Assembly: GCA_934561515.1 (NCBI GenBank)
Contig: CAKTGM010000003.1
Coordinates: forward strand, 1-64,000
Length of the DNA stretch: 64,000 nucleotides
Reading direction: 5' to 3'
Origin: an uncultured Oscillospiraceae bacterium
GTDB taxonomy: Bacteria; Bacillota; Clostridia; Oscillospirales; Oscillospiraceae
Shown piece after piece: positions 8,041 to 15,100 of this stretch (the first letter of the stretch is position 1; each line of letters starts with the position of its first letter). A program made the translations under genes and the position numbers. The notes under the pieces were generated by a model, which saw nothing but the letters and a program-made list of their open reading frames with translations, was not told the origin of the DNA and did not search any database.

Positions 8041-9426
8041 ATGAAACGCATTATAGCAATGATCTGCGCATTGGCCATGCTTTTGAGCATGACAGTGTAC
8101 GCCGGGAACAAAAAGCCGCTCATTTCGGCGGACACGGTTACCGCGGAGCCGGGAGCAACGGTCAAGGTCCCGGTCAGAATTTCCGGAAACCCCGGCATGA
8201 TCGGCGCCAAGATCACGGTTTCGTATGCAAAGGGCCTGACGCTGACAGAGATCAGCGCGGGCGAGGCGTTCGCTGCGCTGACGATGACAGCGCCCGGCGA
8301 CAAGAAGGCGAATCCCGTGAACATCCTTTGGGACGCCATGGACATCGCCGATCAGGACGTCAAAGACGGTGTGATCGCCACACTGAGCTTCACAGCCCCC
8401 GAAGAAGCCGGAACCTATGCCATCACGCTGAGCACGGAGAAGCGTGATAATTTGGATAGGAACATGAAAAGCGTCGACGTAGCCTGCGCAGCGGGCAGTG
8501 TGACGGTTGGCGAAGGGAATCAAACGACGATCAAGGCGGACGATGTGTTTGCTGCCTCCGGAGGGCGAGTTGAAGTGCCGCTCCGCATCAGCGGAAACCC
8601 CGGCATGATCGGCGCCAAGATCACGGTTTCGTATGCAAAGGGCCTGACGCTGACAGAGATCAGCGCGGGCGAGGCGTTCGCTGCGCTGACGATGACAGCG
8701 CCCGGCGACAAGAAGGCGAATCCCGTGAACATCCTTTGGGACGCCATGGACATCGACGATCAGGACGTCAAAGACGGTGTGATCGCCACACTGAGCTTCA
8801 CTGCCCCCAGAGAAGCCGGAACCTATGCGATCACGCTGAGCACGGAGAAGCGTGATAATTTGGATAGGAACATGAAAAGCGTCGACGTAGCCTGCGCGGC
8901 GGGCAGCGTGACGGTTGGCAGTACCGTGCCGGATGCCCTCTCCGGCAAGGTGCAGAGCTATGACCCGAACGTTGCCGCCACGGTGAAGCTCATGCAGGGC
9001 GAAGAGGTGAAGTACACGGTCACGACCGCAACGAGCACCGGCAGCGGCCAGACGACGCAGACCTTCCGCTTTGAGACGGTCGAGCCCGGCACCTACGACC
9101 TCGTGGTCTCGAAGTCCGCGCACCTGAGCTACACGGTCAAGGGCGTGGTCGTCACGGGCGGCGACCTCGACCTCACGCAGCACGAAAAGGCGGAGATCGC
9201 GGTCATCACGCTGCCCGCGGGCGACGTGAACGGCGACGGCACGATCAATTCCGAGGACCTCAACATGGTCTGGAAGCCGTCGAACTACTTAAAGGGCGCG
9301 GATACGGCGGAGAATCCCATCACCGACGTGAACGGCGACGGCACGATCAACTCCGAAGACCTCAACGTCATCTGGATGCCCGCCAACTACCTCAAGGACC
9401 AGAAAAACTGCACGACCGACTTCTAA
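8041..9426 (+). CDS. Scaffoldin: two near-identical cohesins plus C-terminal dockerin
   Basis: The 461-aa secreted protein has a signal peptide (1 to about 21, ending VYAG), cohesin 1 (about 26-157), cohesin 2 (about 163-293), a beta-sandwich carboxypeptidase-regulatory-like/Cna-B-like module (about 300-385, SGKVQSYDPN...EPGTYDLVVSKSAH) and a dockerin (about 395-455) with two Ca-binding loops, both DVNGDGTINSEDLN. The two cohesins are almost identical in protein and DNA. A protein with cohesins and a dockerin can receive dockerin-bearing partners and itself dock onto an anchoring cohesin, possibly the SLH or lipoprotein cohesin upstream. The dockerin specificity is not determinable here. It ends at a bidirectional terminator; the 173-bp upstream gap shows no clear promoter, so it may share a transcript with the lipoprotein. 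Confidence 0.88.
   Translation: MKRIIAMICALAMLLSMTVYAGNKKPLISADTVTAEPGATVKVPVRISGNPGMIGAKITVSYAKGLTLTEISAGEAFAALTMTAPGDKKANPVNILWDAMDIADQDVKDGVIATLSFTAPEEAGTYAITLSTEKRDNLDRNMKSVDVACAAGSVTVGEGNQTTIKADDVFAASGGRVEVPLRISGNPGMIGAKITVSYAKGLTLTEISAGEAFAALTMTAPGDKKANPVNILWDAMDIDDQDVKDGVIATLSFTAPREAGTYAITLSTEKRDNLDRNMKSVDVACAAGSVTVGSTVPDALSGKVQSYDPNVAATVKLMQGEEVKYTVTTATSTGSGQTTQTFRFETVEPGTYDLVVSKSAHLSYTVKGVVVTGGDLDLTQHEKAEIAVITLPAGDVNGDGTINSEDLNMVWKPSNYLKGADTAENPITDVNGDGTINSEDLNVIWMPANYLKDQKNCTTDF
8184..8511 (+). repeat. Tandem cohesin repeat, copy 1
   Basis: These 328 bp match 8592-8919 at a constant offset of 408 bp, with only about seven mismatches that I can count (about 98% identity). Silent and non-silent positions are both nearly unchanged, pointing to a recent duplication or ongoing gene conversion. 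Confidence 0.9.
8592..8919 (+). repeat. Tandem cohesin repeat, copy 2
   Basis: This is the second copy of the 328-bp cohesin-coding repeat at 8184-8511. The flanking inter-cohesin segments differ, so the duplication boundary lies at the conserved SGNPGM motif. Confidence 0.9.
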
Positions 9427-9437
9427 AGATAAACAAA

Positions 9438-9475
9438 AAGAGACGCAGCGGACACCGCTGCGTCTCTTATTATAT
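9438..9475. terminator. Bidirectional terminator between convergent genes
   Basis: A perfect 13-bp stem (AAGAGACGCAGCG/CGCTGCGTCTCTT) has a 5-base loop, A-rich upstream and T-rich downstream. It serves both the scaffoldin and the convergent minus-strand gene. Confidence 0.85.
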
Positions 9476-9482
9476 ATATGTG

Positions 9483-10157
9483 TCAGTGCAGGCTGAGATA
9501 GTAGGCCTTCTTCGCGGCCTTTTCCTCAAGGTAGGCGGCGTGTATCTCGTCGGCGAGCGCGCCGCTCTCGCCCAGCTTCGCAAGCAGCGCGCGGATGGCG
9601 TCCTCCGTCGCCTTCATCTTTGCGTCGCACTCCTTTTCCTTTTCCAGCGCGGCGGAGAGATACTTCATGCCGATGCTGTACTTCGTCCCGGAGGTCTGCT
9701 TTTCTTCGGGCAGGGCGGTGAATTCGTCGATGGCGGCCTGATTTGCCTGCTCAAGCCAGCCGGTGTACTCCGCCTCCATGACGTAGATCTCGGCGATGTA
9801 TCTGGCAAGCTCGCTGCGCAGCGCGGCCTCGCCGTCCTCCTGCTGCGCGGGCGCTTTGTCCGCCTTGTCCGTCTCATCGCTCGCTGCGATGCGCTCGATC
9901 AGCTCCTCGCGCGATACCTCGCTGCCGCGCAGCGCGGCCTTTTCCTCGTCGGTCAGCGTGCGGACGTTCACGCCCGCCTGACGGGACGCTTCCTCCGTCC
10001 GCTCCCGCTCCTGCCCCATTTTGTCGCTCAGCTCGTCCTGCGTCAGCTTCATCGACAGGCCCAGCGCGCGCAGATTGTTGCGCTGCCAATAGCCCAGCCC
10101 GCCCACAACAACGGCCAGCGCCAGCAGCACGCATAAAAGCCTCTTTTTCCTGCTCAT
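9483..10157 (-). CDS. Membrane-anchored helical protein of unknown function
   Basis: I do not recognise this 224-aa protein. It begins MSRKK followed by a hydrophobic segment (about residues 7-22), which could be a signal anchor or an uncleaved signal peptide. The remainder is highly charged (Glu, Lys, Arg, Ala) and predicted helical or coiled-coil, with one KAPAQQEDG linker near residue 105. No catalytic motif or Cys pair is evident. It is a monocistronic minus-strand gene between the scaffoldin and the SLH protein genes, with an AAAGGAG RBS 7 bases before ATG. An extracytoplasmic structural or stress role is possible, but nothing shows it. Confidence 0.7.
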   Translation of the reverse strand: MSRKKRLLCVLLALAVVVGGLGYWQRNNLRALGLSMKLTQDELSDKMGQERERTEEASRQAGVNVRTLTDEEKAALRGSEVSREELIERIAASDETDKADKAPAQQEDGEAALRSELARYIAEIYVMEAEYTGWLEQANQAAIDEFTALPEEKQTSGTKYSIGMKYLSAALEKEKECDAKMKATEDAIRALLAKLGESGALADEIHAAYLEEKAAKKAYYLSLH

Positions 10158-10279
10158 GGCTTTGCTCCTTTCGCCTTTGTGCTGCCAGTATAGCAGGATT
10201 TTTCCGCAACCGCAAGTGGTGCGGCGGGGATAAGGAAGCCTCCAAGAGCGCGGCGCGAAAGAACGGGAAATCAGGAGGA

Positions 10280-10298
10280 TTTTAACACTTTGTTAAAA
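10280..10298. promoter_or_regulatory. Perfect inverted repeat upstream of the SLH-protein promoter (operator candidate)
   Basis: TTTTAACA-CTT-TGTTAAAA has perfect 8-bp arms and ends 7 bp before the -35 box of the promoter at 10306. Position and symmetry fit a dimeric regulator site. Confidence 0.5.
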
Positions 10299-10305
10299 AT
10301 TTACC

Positions 10306-10334
10306 TTGTAATTCGCGCGCGATTGCGGTATAGT
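10306..10334 (+). promoter_or_regulatory. Putative sigma-A promoter of the SLH/GH20/peptide operon
   Basis: TTGTAA (10306-10311), a 17-bp spacer and TATAGT (10329-10334) form the only promoter-like sequence before the SLH protein gene. The leader would be about 95 nt. Confidence 0.65.
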
Positions 10335-10433
10335 AATGCTGAATCTAAGTCGGAAATAAGTTCCGGCTGGAGTTGCTGCGCCCGCTTCCGGCGGTTCGCG
10401 GCGATCATATCAGACAAAGAGGGGGAGTTCAGA

Positions 10434-12152
10434 ATGAATCACTGGACGAACGGGAAACGATGGTTGTCCTTCGCGCTTGCGATGACCATGCTGTTATCCT
10501 TGCTGTGCATGTCTGCATCGGCGGTCGATCTCAACGAGGCCAAGGCCTCGCTTGCGAACGTGTCGATCACGCAGACCTACAACAAAAAGACGGCGGCCAG
10601 CGCCGTGCACGACTACCGCACGGACGGCAGCGACGTCTTCGTGTCCTACGCGGCGGAGCTTCGCATGACGGATGTCATGGCGACCTACCTGACCGCGCGC
10701 GAGAAGCAGCTTTGCAAGGCAAACTTCAAGGTGCACATGAACGCTCAGCTCGACTGGCTGGACTGGACGGCCGCGGGCGACACGCTGACCTTCACCTTCA
10801 AGAGCACCTTCCTCAAGCCCGTGCAGCCCGAGAGCGGCGAGGGCTGCCTCATCCATCTTGCAAACTACGACCCGGCGAGCAAGTACTTCACCTACACCAT
10901 CGCCGCCACCAAGGCGTGGGTCGCGGCGAACTGGACGAGCGGCGCAGTCACCGTCCCGGTGGAGCTCATCTACTACTATGACGGCGACCTCGCCTACAGC
11001 ATCGAGGATGTTCCCGCCTCCGCCTCCGGCGCACAGGGAATGTTCTGGGACTACACCGAGGCTGACTGGATGAAGCCCATCACCCTTACGCTCGCTGAGC
11101 TCAAGGTCAATGCCAAGAAGGCCGCCGCCATCACGGAAAACGCGGACACGTGGAAGACCCTCCGCGCCTCCGGCACGGTGGAGGGCAATTTCACCTACAT
11201 CACGGTCGACGTGCCGGGCAATGTCGGCAACGCCAGGGACCTTGCCGCGCACGAGAAATATGTCAAGACGCTCGACTTCGGCAACGACAAGGAGATCACC
11301 GAGTGGAAGTCCAACGAGGTCGCGCTCCTGCTCAAGCGCAGCAGCGCCTCCGTGCCCGTTGTTCCCTCGCCCGGCGGCAGCAAGGAGCCGTCCGACCTGA
11401 ACATCACCGACCACTTTGCCTATGTCATCGGCTACCCTGACGGCACGGTCCGCCCCGGCGGCAACGTCACCCGCGCCGAGGTCGCCACGATCTTCTTCCG
11501 TATGCTCAAGGACGACGCGCGCGAGAAGTACTGGAAGACCGACAACCGCTACAGCGACGTGAAGAGCACCGACTGGTTCAATAACGCCATCTCCACGCTC
11601 TCCAACATGGGCATTATCGACGGTTATCCCGACGGCACCTTCCGTCCCAACGCCGGCATCACCCGCGCCGAGTTCGCCAAGATCGCCGTCAGCTTCTTCA
11701 AGGACAATGTCCGCGAGACCATCGGCGACCGCTTCAGCGATATCCACGGCAAATGGTACACCGAGTATGTCAACCTCGCCAACGAGCTGGCGATCGTCAA
11801 CGGCTATCCCGACGGTACCTTCCGCCCGGACAATAAGATCATCCGCGCCGAGTCCATGACCATCGTGAACAACACCCTGCGCCGCACGCCCTGCAAGGAG
11901 GGCCTGCTGCCCGTCAGCGAGATGATCAACTGGCCGGACAACGCCGCGAGCGCATGGTATTACGAGGCCGTTCAGGAAGCGACCAACTCCCACGAGTACA
12001 GCCGCGCCTCCACGACTGCGAAGGAGCAGTGGACCAAGCGCCTGCCCGTGCGCGACTGGGCCGCCTTTGAGCGCGCCTGGTCCTCCGCCAACTCCGCCGC
12101 CAACCCCGGCGACGTGGTCGACGGTCAGAACGGCAATCTGAACAAGAACTGA
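10434..12152 (+). CDS. Secreted SLH-domain (S-layer) surface protein
   Basis: The 572-aa product has a signal peptide (about 1-31, ending SASA), an N-terminal region of unknown fold (about 32-310), a Pro/Gly/Ser linker and three SLH domains (about 325-505; repeated GYPDGTVRPGGNVTRAEVA, GYPDGTFRPNAGITRAEFA, GYPDGTFRPDNKIIRAES). The C-terminal 60 residues end in an Asn/Gly-rich tail. SLH triplets bind secondary wall polymer, so this is a surface-layer-associated protein. The start at 10434 follows GGGGGAG. It lies 19 bp upstream of the giant glycosidase gene and is probably co-transcribed with it; it could be a wall-bound partner of that enzyme, though no interaction domain is recognisable. Confidence 0.85.
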   Translation: MNHWTNGKRWLSFALAMTMLLSLLCMSASAVDLNEAKASLANVSITQTYNKKTAASAVHDYRTDGSDVFVSYAAELRMTDVMATYLTAREKQLCKANFKVHMNAQLDWLDWTAAGDTLTFTFKSTFLKPVQPESGEGCLIHLANYDPASKYFTYTIAATKAWVAANWTSGAVTVPVELIYYYDGDLAYSIEDVPASASGAQGMFWDYTEADWMKPITLTLAELKVNAKKAAAITENADTWKTLRASGTVEGNFTYITVDVPGNVGNARDLAAHEKYVKTLDFGNDKEITEWKSNEVALLLKRSSASVPVVPSPGGSKEPSDLNITDHFAYVIGYPDGTVRPGGNVTRAEVATIFFRMLKDDAREKYWKTDNRYSDVKSTDWFNNAISTLSNMGIIDGYPDGTFRPNAGITRAEFAKIAVSFFKDNVRETIGDRFSDIHGKWYTEYVNLANELAIVNGYPDGTFRPDNKIIRAESMTIVNNTLRRTPCKEGLLPVSEMINWPDNAASAWYYEAVQEATNSHEYSRASTTAKEQWTKRLPVRDWAAFERAWSSANSAANPGDVVDGQNGNLNKN

Positions 12153-12171
12153 CAAAAGGAGAACGCCAATC

Positions 12172-15100
12172 ATGAAGAAAAAGTTTCTCGGCAGAGTCTT
12201 GACCATGCTGCTGGTTGCCTCCATGGTCTTCACGCTGCTCCCCGCCTCGGCGGTTGCCGCGGGCAACTGGTGGTGGAACGCCGACGAGTACACGGAAGAA
12301 GCCGTCCCCACCGCCACTGCGGACAACAGCGACTATCAGTATAATATTTTCTTCCTCGACTGCGGCAGAAAGTATTTCTCGGTCGACAGCATCAAGGCGC
12401 TCATCGACAACGCTTCGGCGGCTGGCTTCAACTACATCCAGCTTGCCGTCGGCAACGATGGCCTGCGCCTCCTGCTGGACAATATGGACCTTGAAGTGAA
12501 CGGCACGCCCTATGATAGCAAAGCTGTCAAGGCTGCCATTCAAGCGGGCAATCGTGCCTATAACACGACATTCAATGATTCCTATACGCTGAATAATGGT
12601 CAATATACGTATCGATTCCCCTACTCTCCCACTACAAATGAGCTGACGCAGTCCGAGATGAACACCATCATCGCCTATGCAAAGAGCAAGGGCATGGGCG
12701 TGATCCCCTGCGTCAACACCCCCGGCCACATGGATGCCATCCTCTCTGCCGCCAATGCGCTGACGGATACAAATTGCTCCTACAATGGCTCTGTGCGCAC
12801 CATCGACGTGACCAACGAGACGGCGGTCGCCTTTACGAAGGCGCTGCTCCAGAAGTATATCACCTACTTCCAGTCTCAGGGCTGCCAGCTCTTCAACATG
12901 GGCGCGGACGAGTACGCGAACGATAAGTACACGGACGGCGGCATGGGCTTTGGACAGCTCATTAACTCTTATAGCTATAAAGCATACGGCGACTATATTA
13001 ACGCCGTAGCCAAAATGATCAAGGACGCCGGTATGACCCCGATGGCGTTCAATGACGGTATTTACTTTTGGGACAATGAATCCTGCGGCGAAATCGACCG
13101 CGACATCTTAATTTGCTATTGGTCGTGCGGTTGGGGGTCTGAGTATAGTGGTTATAAGCCGATGTCCGCTTCGAATCTTGCGGGCAAGGGATTCAAGATG
13201 GTCAATACAAACGGCGACTATTACTATGTCCTTGGTAAAGGCGATAAATACAGTGAGCTCAGACACAACAACCAGATTCCGTTTAAGAGCGATGCGGAAA
13301 CCCTTGCGCAGGGCTTCGAGACGACTAAGTTCATGGGCAGCGATATCGACAATCCGGTTGGCTCTATGCTGTGCGTCTGGTCTGACTTCCCTGGTGCTGA
13401 AACGGAAGACACCGTGGTATCGCAGTCTGCTGCCGTCATTCGTGGCTTCGGCAGCAAGCTGCCCAAGCTGAATACCACTCCCGTTCAGCCGGACACGGGC
13501 ATCACGATCACGCCCGAGGGCGGCACGACTGGCAAGCTGGACAGCACAAAGAATGAGAGCATCACCCTTGACGCCGGTAAGGTCGTCACTTGGTCGTATG
13601 ACCCCGCGCTGGTTACGCTCAAGAGCGCGGACGCGCCCAGCGAAGTGGCGCTTGCCGAGCTTGCAACGCTGAGCGCGCGGCGCGTGACCGTCACGCCGGT
13701 TGCGGGCGAGAGCGGTAAAGCGACCATCACCGCCGCGGATGAAAACGGCAACAGCGCCACCTTCCCGATCGAGGTCGTCAACAGCAGCGCCACCACAGGC
13801 GTGACCGTTGAGCTGAAAGTCGGCGATGATAAGACGGTTCCGGTGGAGGGTCATAACTACGCGAACAATGTAAACAAAGCCGAGCTGAAAGAGGACATCG
13901 CCACCGTCACCGTGACGGGGAAGGATGCCTATAAGACCGACCCGACGTATAAGAGTGAAGACGATGTTGCACTGAGTACAATTGCCGATGGAGTCGGCTC
14001 CTCTTGGGAAAAAACCAAATATTGGTATAAGCCCAGCACAAGTAATGGAGAGTATTATCCCGTATATGCCAAAAAAGAAGGTCCGATTTTTCCTACCTAT
14101 TATGTTGGCTACTCAAAAACAGACAACGCTGACGATGTGACGGAAGAAAGAAAGCAGGGTTACTTCGAGAGTACAAAGAAACTGAACGTCTACACGAGAA
14201 CAGAGGGCGTGGACAAGCCTGCTTCCACCACCATCACCTTCCACGGCGTGGCGGAGGGCACGACCCATGTGACCATCGGCGGCACGACGTACAACATCAA
14301 GGTCCGCTACAATGAGCAGCCCGTCAATGTGGTTCTGAACCGGAGCACGCAGGTCCCGGTCAGCGGCAAGCTGAACGATGCGAAGCTGGATAAGAGCGTT
14401 GCAACCGTCTCCATCTCCACCGACGGCACGACCATGACGGTCAACGGCAAGGCAGAGGGCAATACCTCCGTCATCGTCGGCAACACGAGGTATAACATCA
14501 CCGTCAGCACAGAAAACCTCGAAAACGTCACCCCCCTCAAGATCGAGTATTGGATTACGAACAGCCCCGTCCAGCACTCGGAAGAGGATACGACCAATTA
14601 CTTCACGGTATCTGCGACCATGGGCGGAATTGCAACGCCAAATGGCGTTGAAGTTACCGCGGATACGATGATTCCGAAGGAAGGATACAAAAAAGCCGGT
14701 GGGCGTACAGTGTACTATTGGCATTGCAGACTGCTGAATACAGCCGCCACGAACACGTATGGCGATAAGACTCAGGCGCAGACTGAAGCGAGCGGCGACG
14801 ATGAGACCACGAGCGGCGTTGCCTTCACCAAGGTGCGCTACTACGAAGGCCGTTGGGCTGTTTACACCGAGGAAAACGAGTGGGTGAACATCGAGTCCAA
14901 TCACCAGCTGGTCGCGTACTACATGGAACTGATTAACATTTCCAATAAAAACGGCGTTAACGAGCTGAAAATCAACGCTGCCGACTGGGGAGTCAAGGGC
15001 GATGGTAGCGGAGACTGGGGTTATAACCCCGAAGATACCCGCTGTTCTGTGTCCATTCAGGTTGTTTACACGGGCGGCGACACAAACCCTGCGGGAACAG

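Noticed and set aside
8184..8919. Reading the 328-bp tandem copies as a transposon or CRISPR-like repeat
   Set aside because: They are in-frame cohesin modules within one gene, without terminal repeats, transposase or spacers.
10494..12326. 610-codon minus-strand frame opposite the SLH protein gene
   Set aside because: It mirrors the codon bias of the plus-strand gene, is very rich in Gly, Val and Asp, and has no motif; the plus frame has an SLH triplet and a signal peptide.
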